64,000 bases of DNA from Maridesulfovibrio bastinii DSM 16055 (GCF_000429985.1 NZ_AUCX01000018.1:1-64000), one strand, 5' to 3'. Shown: positions 44,932 to 54,013, numbered from the stretch's first letter. The notes: generated by a model from the letters alone, not told the origin. Numbers and translations are program-made.

Positions 44932-45150
44932 ATGGCTAAAGAGGATGCGATAGAGGTTGAAGGCGTAATTCAGGAAGCTTTACCTAATGCCATGTTCAGG
45001 GTTGAACTTCAGAACGGGCATACTATTCTGGGACATATTTCCGGTAAAATGCGTAAACATTATATACGCATTCTCCCCGGCGACAAGGTCAAGGTGGAAT
45101 TGTCACCATACGATCTTACAAGGGGGCGGATAACTTTCAGGATGCGTTAA
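44932..45150 (+). CDS. infA: Translation initiation factor IF-1
   Basis: A 72-residue OB-fold factor that binds the ribosomal A site at initiation. [18 protein letters not shown] and [25 protein letters not shown] are the family core. Of two adjacent ATGs, the second (44932) leaves 6 bases after GGAGG and gives the usual MAKED start. Confidence 0.95.
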   Translation: MAKEDAIEVEGVIQEALPNAMFRVELQNGHTILGHISGKMRKHYIRILPGDKVKVELSPYDLTRGRITFRMR

Positions 45151-45208
45151 TTCCTCTGTGGTAACTTTGTTATCGTTAAATTATATCAGGCCTGCGGCCG
45201 GAGTTTTC

Positions 45209-45418
45209 ATGTCACATAAAGGGGTTGTAGACTGGTTTAATGAGCGGAAGGGATTCGGATTTATTGCTGATGAATCCGGTAAGGATGTTTACGTTCATTA
45301 TTCGGAGATTATCAGAGACGGCTTTAAGACCCTTGAAGTAGGGGAGAAAGTTGTTTTTGATGTGATTGATGAAGATTGCGCTCCAAAAGCTGTAGCTGTA
45401 AGAATTATCACCTACTGA
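45209..45418 (+). CDS. Cold-shock domain protein
   Basis: A 69-residue single-stranded nucleic-acid-binding protein with RNP1 KGFGFI and RNP2 VYVHYS. The start is ATG 45209 (MSHKGVVDWF); the frame stays open upstream to a GTG but those residues are not part of the family. It lies 58 bases after infA and is followed by a strong terminator, so both may share one transcript. Confidence 0.92.
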   Translation: MSHKGVVDWFNERKGFGFIADESGKDVYVHYSEIIRDGFKTLEVGEKVVFDVIDEDCAPKAVAVRIITY

Positions 45419-45437
45419 TTTTATATATATTTTATCA

Positions 45438-45475
45438 AAAAAAAACGCACATTCTTTCGGATGTGCGTTTTTTTT
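45438..45475. terminator. Terminator after the cold-shock gene
   Basis: Stem ACGCACAT with its complement around TCTTTCGG, with eight As before and eight Ts after. It can act in both directions for the convergent genes. Confidence 0.93.
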
Positions 45476-45486
45476 GAATCAGGAAA

Positions 45487-45813
45487 TTATCTTTGTCCGG
45501 CCTCGTTCTTTGTGGGTTCGAGCACCGCATCAACATTAACAACTCGTTCAGTGAATTTGCCGTCAATCATTTCATAGCGGGTCAGTTTCCATTCAACATG
45601 GTCTATATAGTCAACTTTTGCCCAGCCTTTACTGTCCAGTCTGTTTTTTATTTCATCCAGAAAATCGTCAATATCTATATAATGACCTTCATAATCTACA
45701 CTCAGCACTCCATCTTCATAAACAATTTTCTCAAAGGGGAGGCTATGCCGTATTTCTTCAAAATCTTCAGCTGAAAATCCGGAAACATCACCGTAAACTC
45801 TAACATCATCCAT
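45487..45813 (-). CDS. Acidic 108-residue protein, unknown
   Basis: Not a recognised family. A soluble, strongly acidic protein with no Cys residues. It reads like a small alpha/beta domain (FEEIRHSLPFEKIVYEDGVLS, then DIDDFLDEIKNRLDSKGW, then DHVEWKLTRYEMIDGKF). A ribosome binding site (AAGGAG) lies just upstream. It is a single gene between the cold-shock terminator and cheV. Confidence 0.6.
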   Translation of the reverse strand: MDDVRVYGDVSGFSAEDFEEIRHSLPFEKIVYEDGVLSVDYEGHYIDIDDFLDEIKNRLDSKGWAKVDYIDHVEWKLTRYEMIDGKFTERVVNVDAVLEPTKNEAGQR

Positions 45814-45919
45814 ATAGAAAAAATCTCCTTCAAAACTTAATAATCATATCATTAGAGCATACTGTAGTCGCAATCAATTTATCTGAAAAGAGATTGTTTC
45901 AGCAAAATCTGCAAAAAAA

Positions 45920-46864
45920 TTAATGCTTGGATTCTATAAGGTTGATAACTTTTCCGGGGAGAAGATGAAGATCAGGCTTTGAAACCTGCTCGTCAGCACC
46001 CACGGATTCTCCTTTGTGCCTTAATTCTTCTGTTATCAGTGAAGAGTATAGGACCACTGGAATACTTGATAAATCCGGGTCTTCACGAATCCATTTTGTC
46101 AGGCTGAAACCATCCATGAGTGGCATTTCAATGTCTGAGATTACTGCGTTTAAATAATCTGTAACAGGTCTTTCGTCTCGGTTTGCCTGTTCTTTAAATT
46201 CTTTCAAAATTCGCTGGGCTTCTTCTCCGTTGCTGACTGAAGTATGCCTGAAATTTGCGGCGGTAAGGCTTTCTTCAATCATGGCTCTTATTGTGGGAGA
46301 ATCGTCGGCAACAAGAGCAGAATAAGCAATTGAGGCCACAGCCATTGGTTTATCGCTGCTTCCGCCAAGAGTCGGGTCCAGATCAGCGAGAATACTTTCA
46401 AGGTCCAGTAGCTGAATAAAGCGGTCTTCACGTTCAACAATGCCGACAATACAGCTCTGGTCGAAACTGCTCATAAATTTGTCTGGGGATAAGACTTCCT
46501 GCCATCCGACTCTGTGTATCTCGGTCACCCCGGAAACAAGGAAACCGGAAACAGTTTGAGAAAATTCTGTTACGATAACAATATCATAAGGCTTGATTTC
46601 TCTTTCCAAATCAAGCCATACTGCAAGATCAAGTACAGGAAGAATATGGCCTCTAAGTGGAATTGTTCCCAGAAAACAGGGATTTTCAGCTGATTCAGGG
46701 TGCTCAAGATCAGGACTTTCTATGACCTGCATAACTTTGGCTACGTTGACTCCGAAATGGCATCTTTCAGCTGGACCATCGTCAGATTCAGGAATATCTA
46801 TAAAAAATTCCAATATTTCGAGTTCATTTGTTCCACTTTCAAGTAATATGTTACTTTTTGCCAT
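45920..46864 (-). CDS. CheV-type chemotaxis coupling protein (CheW-REC), copy 1
   Basis: A 314-residue protein starting ILLESGTNELEILEF, the hallmark of CheV. The CheW-like domain (about 10-165) links chemoreceptors to CheA; the receiver domain (about 185-310) has the site VISDIEMPLMDG and SKPDLH. CheV adjusts receptor signalling when phosphorylated. It is divergent from a lone receiver protein and has a paralogue at 51543. Confidence 0.93.
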   Translation of the reverse strand: MAKSNILLESGTNELEILEFFIDIPESDDGPAERCHFGVNVAKVMQVIESPDLEHPESAENPCFLGTIPLRGHILPVLDLAVWLDLEREIKPYDIVIVTEFSQTVSGFLVSGVTEIHRVGWQEVLSPDKFMSSFDQSCIVGIVEREDRFIQLLDLESILADLDPTLGGSSDKPMAVASIAYSALVADDSPTIRAMIEESLTAANFRHTSVSNGEEAQRILKEFKEQANRDERPVTDYLNAVISDIEMPLMDGFSLTKWIREDPDLSSIPVVLYSSLITEELRHKGESVGADEQVSKPDLHLLPGKVINLIESKH

Positions 46865-47050
46865 ATCGGGATCTCCTATCTTCCAGTTTCAGGAGTTCTT
46901 TATAATTTTTATGGTAGCATGAAAAGTTTTTCATGGTCTATACATAATTTATATTCTATATTAATATTGAGAAACAGAGTTATTTTTTTTACATGGTTTT
47001 GAAGGGAAGCATAAACCGTTTTAGAATGAAAGCATGCGAGGGGAAATTTT

Positions 47051-47410
47051 GTGAAAGTTCTGATTGCCGAAGACGATATGATATCCCAGAAACTTGCGGC
47101 GCGTTTTGTTGACGATATGGGCCATACAGCCTTTGTGAGTCCACATGGTAAGCACGCTTATGAGACTCTGAAAGCTGAAAATCGTTTTGATGTTCTTGTG
47201 ACGGATATCATGATGCCGGAAATGGATGGAAAGCAGTTGGTGCAGACTTTAAGGGGTGATTCTAAATTTATGGATATGCCAATTATTATAATGTCTGCAG
47301 TTGTAGGAGTAGCGGAGATTTCAAACCTGCTCGCTCTGGGGGCAACTTATTTTTTGACAAAGCCCATAGACAGAAAAGAATTTGAAGATGTTTTAAATCG
47401 ATGTATCTAG
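47051..47410 (+). CDS. Single-domain response regulator (CheY-like)
   Basis: A 119-residue receiver starting at GTG behind GAGGGGA. Acidic pocket AEDD (residues 6-9), site VLVTDIMMPEMDG, Thr/Ser switch at IIIMSAVVG and Lys in LTKPID. No output domain. The divergent cheV next door suggests a role in chemotaxis, but other phosphorelays are possible. Confidence 0.9.
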   Translation: MKVLIAEDDMISQKLAARFVDDMGHTAFVSPHGKHAYETLKAENRFDVLVTDIMMPEMDGKQLVQTLRGDSKFMDMPIIIMSAVVGVAEISNLLALGATYFLTKPIDRKEFEDVLNRCI

Positions 47411-47426
47411 CCAGTATTTAAATTTG

Positions 47427-47462
47427 AAGCGGCTTTTCTCTAGCAGGAAAAGCCGCTTTTTT
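47427..47462 (+). terminator. Terminator after the receiver gene
   Basis: A 12-bp stem (AAGCGGCTTTTC with its complement) around TCTAGCAG is followed by TTTTTT. Confidence 0.9.
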
Positions 47463-47578
47463 ATTTGTGCAATTTGGCAGTGGATAACAGGGTTGTTACA
47501 AATTCGTAATAGGTATATTGAAAACAGGTTGTTAGCGGAAAATAATAAAACAGGAACTATTAGTTGTGAGGTACAGCC

Positions 47579-48673
47579 TTGACTTTGAAAATCCTAGAAC
47601 AATTCAGTAATCCGGATTTATGCAGGAAATTGTTGCAGACCCTGCGCGATGAAATAGACGGGGAGCTTCGGTTTATGGAGGTCTGTGGAACACATACCGT
47701 AGCCATATTCAGAAGCGGTCTGCATTCTGTGCTGCCAGAAGAACTGGTGCATCTCAGCGGTCCCGGATGCCCGGTGTGTGTTACGCATGAGTCAGAGGTT
47801 AACGCTTTCCTTGATCTGGCGTCCCGGGATAATGTTATCCTCGCAACTTTTGGAGACCTGATGAAGGTTCCCGGACAAAATGGGAACTGTCTTAAAAATG
47901 CTCAGGCTGACGGAGCAAATGTTAAAGTAATATATTCTCCATTTGATGCCCTTAAAATAGCCGCAGAGAACCCTGACCAGACTGTAGTTTTTATCGGGGT
48001 GGGGTTTGAAACCACGGCTCCTACTATTGCTGCAACCATAAAAATGGCAAAATCTCAGGGCCTTAAAAATTTCAAAGTCCTGTCATTTCATAAAGTTGTT
48101 CCTCCTGCTCTTGATATTCTTATCAATGATCCTGAAACAAGGATTGACGGGTTTCTGCTGCCCGGCCATGTTTCCACTGTCATAGGAATCCATCCATACG
48201 ATTTTATATGTGAAAAATATAAAAAACCTGCTGTGGTAACAGGGTTCGACCCGGTTGATATTCTACAGGCTCTGCTGATGATGGTTCGTGACCGCAATAA
48301 ACAGAATTTAACAGTTGAAAACCAGTACCAGCGCGGTGTTTCAGAAAATGGAAACCCGAAAGCGGTTGAAATAATGGAAGAGGTTTTTTCCGTATCCGAT
48401 GCCTTGTGGCGCGGACTCGGGCTTATCCCCGGTAGTGGACTTGAAATTTCACAGGCGTATGAATCTTTTGATGCTAAAAAAATGTTCGGCATCGAGATAA
48501 AAGAGTGTCCCCCTCTCCCGGGTTGTAAGTGCGGCGAGGTTTTAAAAGGCAAAAGACGGCCGGATAAATGTCCTTTATTTGCAAAGGCCTGTACTCCGGC
48601 TTCTCCTGTCGGTCCATGTATGGTTTCCACAGAAGGAAGCTGTGCTGCATACTTCAAATACAAAGTGGATTAA
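47579..48673 (+). CDS. hypD: Hydrogenase maturation protein HypD
   Basis: HypD holds a [4Fe-4S] cluster and, with HypC, builds the Fe(CN)2CO group of [NiFe] hydrogenase. It is 364 residues, the usual length, starting at TTG (47579) with GAGGT upstream. Conserved CGTHT and GPGCPVCVT, and the C-terminal cysteine cluster CKCGEVL and CPLFAKACTP, GPCMVSTEGSC. hypE follows 2 bases after its stop. hypC, normally just upstream, is absent here. Confidence 0.97.
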   Translation: MTLKILEQFSNPDLCRKLLQTLRDEIDGELRFMEVCGTHTVAIFRSGLHSVLPEELVHLSGPGCPVCVTHESEVNAFLDLASRDNVILATFGDLMKVPGQNGNCLKNAQADGANVKVIYSPFDALKIAAENPDQTVVFIGVGFETTAPTIAATIKMAKSQGLKNFKVLSFHKVVPPALDILINDPETRIDGFLLPGHVSTVIGIHPYDFICEKYKKPAVVTGFDPVDILQALLMMVRDRNKQNLTVENQYQRGVSENGNPKAVEIMEEVFSVSDALWRGLGLIPGSGLEISQAYESFDAKKMFGIEIKECPPLPGCKCGEVLKGKRRPDKCPLFAKACTPASPVGPCMVSTEGSCAAYFKYKVD

Positions 48674-48675
48674 AA

Positions 48676-49683
48676 ATGGCTTCAGACAAAGTTCTTCTAG
48701 ATTATGGTTCAGGTGGCAGGGCTTCACAAAGGCTTATCTCAGATCTTTTTGTTAAGCATTTCAGCAATCCTGAACTTGAGCGTTTAAATGATGCTGCCAT
48801 GCTTTCACCCGGTGCTAGAATTTCGATGAGTACTGACAGTTTTACTGTTGACCCTATCTTTTTCCCCGGTGGAAATATCGGCTCGCTGGCTGTTCACGGT
48901 ACAGTGAATGATGTTGCTATGATTGGAGCTGTACCCAAATATTTAACCTGCGCGTATATAATTGAAGAAGGTTTTGCCATGGATGATCTGGAAAAGATCG
49001 TATCCGCCATGGGAGAAGCTGTCAGAGGCGCTGGGGTTGCTATTGTCACCGGTGATACAAAGGTTGTTCCAAAAGGGTGTGTGGATAAAATATTTATCAA
49101 TACCACCGGAGTTGGAGAAATCATAACCGATCAGATCCCGGCAGGGGACAGAGCCAGCAAAGGTGATGCCGTACTCATCAGTGGAACAATGGGTGATCAC
49201 GGTCTTACAATTCTCGGAACCCGTGAAGGTCTGTCTTTGGAGTCAAATGTAAAGAGTGATTCCGCATGCCTCAGTCACCTGCTGGTTCGACTCATAAAAG
49301 AAATTCCTGAGATTCATGTCTTCAGAGATCCTACAAGAGGTGGGCTGGCTACAACTCTGAATGAGATAACTTCGGCTTCAAATGTCTGTTGTGAACTTGA
49401 AGAATCAGCTATCCCGGTGCGCCCGGAAGTTGCCGGTGGATGTTCTTTTCTGGGGCTTGATCCTCTTTATCTTGCAAATGAAGGTAAATTTATCTGCATT
49501 CTGCCGGATGAGTATGCAGAAAAAGCTCTTGAGATAATGCGCTCCGATGATCTGGGCAAAGATGCCTGCCGGATAGGAACCATTACCGATGCCAACCCCG
49601 GAAAGGTGGTCCTTAAAACTCCGCTTGGTGGCAAAAGGCTTATAAACATGCTTGAAGGAGAACAGCTCCCCAGAATCTGTTGA
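48676..49683 (+). CDS. hypE: Hydrogenase maturation protein HypE
   Basis: HypE dehydrates the carbamoyl group received from HypF to thiocyanate and hands on cyanide. It is 335 residues from ATG 48676 (MASDKVLLDYG); a longer frame into hypD is rejected. LLDYGSGGRASQRLI, GTVNDVAMIGAVP and the ATP-binding GDTKVV are seen. The C-terminus PRIC carries the essential terminal cysteine. Confidence 0.97.
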   Translation: MASDKVLLDYGSGGRASQRLISDLFVKHFSNPELERLNDAAMLSPGARISMSTDSFTVDPIFFPGGNIGSLAVHGTVNDVAMIGAVPKYLTCAYIIEEGFAMDDLEKIVSAMGEAVRGAGVAIVTGDTKVVPKGCVDKIFINTTGVGEIITDQIPAGDRASKGDAVLISGTMGDHGLTILGTREGLSLESNVKSDSACLSHLLVRLIKEIPEIHVFRDPTRGGLATTLNEITSASNVCCELEESAIPVRPEVAGGCSFLGLDPLYLANEGKFICILPDEYAEKALEIMRSDDLGKDACRIGTITDANPGKVVLKTPLGGKRLINMLEGEQLPRIC

Positions 49684-49701
49684 TTTATTTTTTAAAGCAG
49701 T

Positions 49702-49742
49702 TAATCCCCCCCGCAGCAGCCTGTTGCGGGGGGATTTTTTGT
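49702..49742 (+). terminator. Terminator after hypE
   Basis: Stem TAATCCCCCCGCA with its near-complement is followed by TTTTTT. It faces the convergent CLC gene. Confidence 0.9.
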
Positions 49743-49755
49743 AGTATTCTCAGCC

Positions 49756-51531
49756 TCAGCGTGAAGTGGAGAGGATATGGTTTTTACGCCGTTTGTCTCT
49801 ATACATTCTGAAGGCTTCAAACGGTTTTAATATACCCGATACTTTCCCATCACTATCAAGCACAGGCATAAATGAAACCCCTGTCTTTTCAAAAATAGAA
49901 AGAGCTTCTTTAAGGCTTGTGTTGCGATTGACTGTGACAAGAGTTCTGGACATCAGTGTGTCCACTATTTCGTTACCCGGTATCTCCTGCTGATTTTTCA
50001 GATAGCCCCTCAGATCCCGCAAAGTTATTATTCCTGTCAGTCTGTCATTTTTATCAACTACCGGAAAATGTGGAAAAGTTGAGTTTACAGCCATGTCAGC
50101 AGCGTGTTCAAGGGAGTCTGTTTCATGCAGCAGGTCAAATTCAGTTTCCATCCCTTCAACAACGCTCACGTTGACCAGTATATTGTCTTCATGGCCTCTG
50201 ATAATATTGACTCCCATGCGCAGAAGTTTTCCTTCGTATATGGAATATCCATAGAACAATCTGACAATCATGGCACTGGTGATACATCCGACCATCATTG
50301 GAAGTATGACTTTATATGAATAGGTGAGTTCAAAAACAGTAAGAACAGCTGTTATCGGGGCCAGAGTTGTGCCGGCAACCATGGTTCCCATACCGACAAG
50401 AGCATACTGTCCCTGAGTCAGAGCAAGGCCGGGAAAAAGCATATTGAGCGATGAACTTATTGAAACTCCTAAAGTCGCTCCCAGTACAAGAGAAGGAGCA
50501 AAGATACCTCCGCTCATTCCAGATCCTATGCACAGGGACGTTGCAAAGAGTTTTGCCAGCAGCAGTATCAGGGCCATATCAAGCAGCATGGAACCGTTCA
50601 GCCCGGTATTTACAACATCATATCCAACGCCCATAGCTCCGGGAATTTTAAGAGCAAGGCATCCCAGCAGCAGTCCGCCAAGACCCGGTTTGAGCCATAT
50701 CGGTAAGTTGATTCTGCTGAAAATGTTTTCTGATGATCTGATCATCACCATGAAGCATATTGCCAGTAGTCCGGCCACAACTCCGAGCAGGAAGAAAATT
50801 ATCAGCTCATTAAAATTGCTGAATGGAAATTTGCTGATTTGAAAGGTCGGGAAATCGCCCCAGAATATTTTAGACAGAGCTGAAGCCGTAACAGAAGCCA
50901 CTATTATGTGGCTTATATAGGACATTTCTGTATCCAGAAGTATTATTTCAATGGCAAACAGGGTCCCGGTGAGCGGGGCGTTGAATGTTGCGGATATACC
51001 GGCCGCAGCTCCTGAGGCAACGCATACCGGCAGCATTTCCGGCGTAATTTTCAGCAGTCTGGCAAGTGATGATGCAAGTGATGCTCCGATCTGGATGATC
51101 GGCCCCTCGCGGCCCACTGAAGCTCCGCAACCAATCAGCAGGCTGGTTACTGCCGCTTTAACAAAAGTAACCCTGTGTCTTATCCTGCCGCCGCGTACCG
51201 CAATGGCTTTGATAACTTCAGGAACTCCGGGACCGCGTGCTTCAGGTCCCCATAAATGTATTATCACTCCGGCTATTATACCGCCGGCAGTAGGAATAAG
51301 CAGCACCGCCCAGACAGGGGAGGCCGAGATTCTGTCTGGAAAACCGGCCCCCTGAGCCCATAAAATGTCCTGAAAGAAAAATATCAGCCAGCGAAATATG
51401 TATGCCCCTATTGCGGCTGCAAAACCGATCAATATCGAAAACAGCAGAAAATGAACATATTGAAGCCGTGCTGATGCTTCCGAGGCATGCCTTCTTAGTC
51501 TTTTTAGCAGAATGCCTATTGATGCAGACAT
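49756..51531 (-). CDS. CLC-family chloride channel/transporter with CBS pair, copy 2
   Basis: A 591-residue CLC protein of the ClcB-like type, distinct from the copy at 709. Core about 25-430, CBS pair about 445-575. The gating glutamate is present (GREGP), and GIFAPSL forms the second filter motif. The first filter motif is GPGVP in place of GSGIP: Pro at this position makes plant CLCa prefer nitrate. The proton-path glutamate is replaced by Ile (FAIEIIL). It ends about 70 bases from hypE on the other strand; upstream, cheV copy 2 is 11 bases away on the same strand, so they are probably co-transcribed. Confidence 0.9.
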   Translation of the reverse strand: MSASIGILLKRLRRHASEASARLQYVHFLLFSILIGFAAAIGAYIFRWLIFFFQDILWAQGAGFPDRISASPVWAVLLIPTAGGIIAGVIIHLWGPEARGPGVPEVIKAIAVRGGRIRHRVTFVKAAVTSLLIGCGASVGREGPIIQIGASLASSLARLLKITPEMLPVCVASGAAAGISATFNAPLTGTLFAIEIILLDTEMSYISHIIVASVTASALSKIFWGDFPTFQISKFPFSNFNELIIFFLLGVVAGLLAICFMVMIRSSENIFSRINLPIWLKPGLGGLLLGCLALKIPGAMGVGYDVVNTGLNGSMLLDMALILLLAKLFATSLCIGSGMSGGIFAPSLVLGATLGVSISSSLNMLFPGLALTQGQYALVGMGTMVAGTTLAPITAVLTVFELTYSYKVILPMMVGCITSAMIVRLFYGYSIYEGKLLRMGVNIIRGHEDNILVNVSVVEGMETEFDLLHETDSLEHAADMAVNSTFPHFPVVDKNDRLTGIITLRDLRGYLKNQQEIPGNEIVDTLMSRTLVTVNRNTSLKEALSIFEKTGVSFMPVLDSDGKVSGILKPFEAFRMYRDKRRKNHILSTSR

Positions 51532-51542
51532 TGGTTAAGATT

Positions 51543-52520
51543 TTATTCCTGCTGCTCTTTCTGTGCGGAGAAGGTTTCAATAAGTTTGATCGCTCTTTTA
51601 GCGAGCTGGGTGACTTCAGGTTTAGATATCTGGTCGTCAGCTCCGACTGAATCTCCCTTATGTCTGAGCTTGTCAGTGATGATAGAGGAGAAAAGGATTA
51701 CCGGAAGATCTTTTAAAACAGGATCGTTTTTAATTCGTTTGGTCAGGTTATGACCATCCATCATGGGCATTTCAATGTCAGAAATAACCACGTTTATATA
51801 ATCACTGAGAGGCTTTTTAGTCTCTTCTACAGCACGTTTGATTTCAAGCAATTTGTTCCAGCATTCCAGACCGGTGTTTGCTGTCTCAACCTGAAATTTC
51901 GCTCTGGTCATAAGCTCCTGAAGCATCTCTCTGATCAGGGTCGAATCATCGGCAATAAGCGCTTTGTAACCGGCAGTGGTTTCCCAGTCGAGTGTATCAT
52001 CAAAGCGCAGCCCGAGTTGCGGGTTGAGTTCCGCGACTATTTTTTCAAGATCAAGTATGAGTACAATCCTGTCTTCAAATTTAACAACACCGGTTATTGA
52101 ATCCTCGGACAGATGGGAAACATAAGTCGAGGGAGCTTCAACAGATTCCCAGCTGATTCTATGGATGCGGGTGACCCCGGAAACCATGAAAGCGGAAGAG
52201 ACATTGTTGAATTCCGTGACAATTACTTTTGGGGCATCATGTTCAACTTTAGGCTTGCCCAGCCACATGCTCAAGTCCACAAGAGGCACAACTTTGTTAC
52301 GGAGATTGAAAGTTCCGAGTATTGAGGGATCAGATACTTCGGGAAGTTTGGTAACTTTCTTGGGCATTCTGATTATTTCAAGAACCTTGGCAACATTTAC
52401 ACCGTAAAAGCCTTTATAAACAGTGCCGGGGTCTTCACGAGACTCTTCTTCCAGCCAGAATTCCACTATTTCAAGTTCATTTGTTCCGGCTTCGAGTAAA
52501 ATATCGGTATGCACTGACAT
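51543..52520 (-). CDS. CheV-type chemotaxis coupling protein (CheW-REC), copy 2
   Basis: A 325-residue paralogue of the protein at 45920, starting ILLEAGTNELEIVEF. CheW domain about 10-170; receiver about 190-318 with VISDIEMPMMDG and SKPEVT. The start is ATG 52520, behind GGAGAATGTG; a GTG one codon earlier is possible. CLC copy 2 follows after 11 bases. Confidence 0.93.
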   Translation of the reverse strand: MSVHTDILLEAGTNELEIVEFWLEEESREDPGTVYKGFYGVNVAKVLEIIRMPKKVTKLPEVSDPSILGTFNLRNKVVPLVDLSMWLGKPKVEHDAPKVIVTEFNNVSSAFMVSGVTRIHRISWESVEAPSTYVSHLSEDSITGVVKFEDRIVLILDLEKIVAELNPQLGLRFDDTLDWETTAGYKALIADDSTLIREMLQELMTRAKFQVETANTGLECWNKLLEIKRAVEETKKPLSDYINVVISDIEMPMMDGHNLTKRIKNDPVLKDLPVILFSSIITDKLRHKGDSVGADDQISKPEVTQLAKRAIKLIETFSAQKEQQE

Positions 52521-52616
52521 CACATTCTCCGGGCGCAGCCTTTTAAAGGCGGTTTAAAGGTGTATTTTTAATACTGTTTAATTCAGTTAATGAGGCACTA
52601 TATATTTATAATACTA

Positions 52617-53600
52617 TTACCCTGAACTTTCAGGTGAATCAATGATAAGATTACAAACTTCATCAGCCGCTGCGAATAGTTCATCCCAGTCTTCACATTG
52701 CGTAAGTCTGGCGCGTATGCTTCTTATGCCGTCAAGCCCCTTTGCATAGCGGGGGAGGATTGATCTGACTTTACGGAAAGATCGTTTTGTTCCGTAAAAT
52801 TGTTTAGTCATTTCAATGTGTTCACGCATAAGACTGCCAAGCTCATCAGCAGAGGACGGTGACGAACTGCCACTTTCAAGAAGTTCAAGGTACTTTGCAA
52901 AAATTGCAGGATCATACAAAGCACCCCTTGCAAACATGATATTGTCGATACCTGTCTGATTAATACAATCGACTCCGTCCTGAGCCGTGAATAAATCGCC
53001 GCTGCCGATGACTGGAATATCAATGGCCTTTTTAAGTAAAGCCAGTTTGGACCAGTCCGCATCACCGGTAAAAAGCTGTTTTCCGTATCTGGGATGTAAA
53101 GTTATCCATCCGGCTCCTATATCCTGAAGCCTTTTGGAAACTTCAATGTAGTTATCTTCACCATAGTTGAATCCCAGTCTGATTTTTATGCCGACCCGAC
53201 CCTCACCAGCAACAGTTATCATGTTTTTGGCAATAGCGACAAGTCTATCCGGGTCAAGCATTAAACCTGATCCGCCACCTGTTTTAAGAACTTTTTTAAC
53301 TGAGCAGCCGCAGTTCAGATCAAACCATTTAAAGCCGCGTTCAACAAGTGAGGGCATTGCTTCTGTGAAGTCTTCAGGCTCACCGCCGAAGACTTGAACC
53401 ACAAGCGGAGTATCCTTTTCGTGTGTATCAAGCAGTTCAAAAGTATTGCGGCCTCCGTATTTAAGGCCTTTTATGCTGACCATCTCGGTGCAGGCCACTG
53501 CGCAACCTTTATTGCGGCAGAGCATGCGGAAGGGGAGATCTGAATATCCGGCCAGCGGAGCCAGCCATGGAGCTTTAGAATTTATTGGAAGAGTGTTCAT
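52617..53600 (-). CDS. dus: tRNA-dihydrouridine synthase
   Basis: An FMN enzyme, 327 residues, that reduces uridines in the tRNA D-loop. APLAGYSDLPFRMLCR marks the family, and the helical C-terminal domain starts near residue 245. The catalytic Cys lies in DLNCGCSVKKV; most Dus enzymes have NMGCP here, so the Met and Pro are changed while the Cys is kept. Which Dus subgroup and which uridine are not decided. Single gene. Confidence 0.9.
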   Translation of the reverse strand: MNTLPINSKAPWLAPLAGYSDLPFRMLCRNKGCAVACTEMVSIKGLKYGGRNTFELLDTHEKDTPLVVQVFGGEPEDFTEAMPSLVERGFKWFDLNCGCSVKKVLKTGGGSGLMLDPDRLVAIAKNMITVAGEGRVGIKIRLGFNYGEDNYIEVSKRLQDIGAGWITLHPRYGKQLFTGDADWSKLALLKKAIDIPVIGSGDLFTAQDGVDCINQTGIDNIMFARGALYDPAIFAKYLELLESGSSSPSSADELGSLMREHIEMTKQFYGTKRSFRKVRSILPRYAKGLDGIRSIRARLTQCEDWDELFAAADEVCNLIIDSPESSG

Positions 53601-53743
53601 TATTTTTTAAATTGGTGTTATAAGGGTTATCTTGCAAGTTGGACTGAAGGAGTTTCAAATACGTGTGAAATGGCGGGAAGTCAAAGCCTGTAAGGTATCG
53701 CAGTCATTAGCAGTGTTGTGAAATAAAAAAAAGTTTAAAAAAA

Positions 53744-53887
53744 ATGAAAAAGGTTGTTGACAAGAGAAGCGAATCACGCTTAAAAGCCGCTCCGTTGCTT
53801 GCGCAAATCAAGCAAGGTTTTCCCGGATCGGCCCAAGTCGAAATGAGAAAAAAGTTTGAAAAGCTTAAAAAAAAGCTTGCTTTTTGA
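53744..53887 (+). CDS. Possible 47-residue basic ORF upstream of the tRNA cluster
   Basis: An ATG-started frame gives a basic peptide (LLAQIKQGFPGSAQVEMRKK in the middle, EKLKKKLAF at the end). There is no good ribosome binding site, and it overlaps a likely promoter (53757-53785). It could be chance; listed because its composition is protein-like. Confidence 0.22.
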   Translation: MKKVVDKRSESRLKAAPLLAQIKQGFPGSAQVEMRKKFEKLKKKLAF

Positions 53888-53905
53888 AAAAAGGACTTGT
53901 AAAAG
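53757..53905 (+). promoter_or_regulatory. Tandem promoters of the tRNA-tuf operon
   Basis: TTGACA (53757-53762) followed after 17 bases by TTAAAA, and a second pair TTGCTT (53877-53882) with TAAAAG (53900-53905) at 17 bases, whose start point would fall just before the first tRNA. The rest of the 317-base gap from dus (53601-53917) holds nothing else clear. Confidence 0.55.
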
Positions 53906-53917
53906 ATTCGCTCCCGA

Positions 53918-53993
53918 GCTGGCGTAGCTCAATTGGTAGAGCAGCTGATTTGTAATCAGCAGGTTGCGGGTTCAAGTCCCATCGCCAGCTCCA
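53918..53993 (+). tRNA. tRNA-Thr (TGT)
   Basis: Acceptor GCTGGCG pairs with CGCCAGC; anticodon loop TTTGTAA; CCA encoded. First of four tRNAs ahead of tuf. Confidence 0.97.
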
Positions 53994-54013
53994 AATTTGA
54001 CAATTTAATATGT

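Noticed and set aside
53859-53876. Repeated AAGCTT around an A-run
   Set aside because: Probably simple-sequence bias within the promoter region of the tRNA operon.
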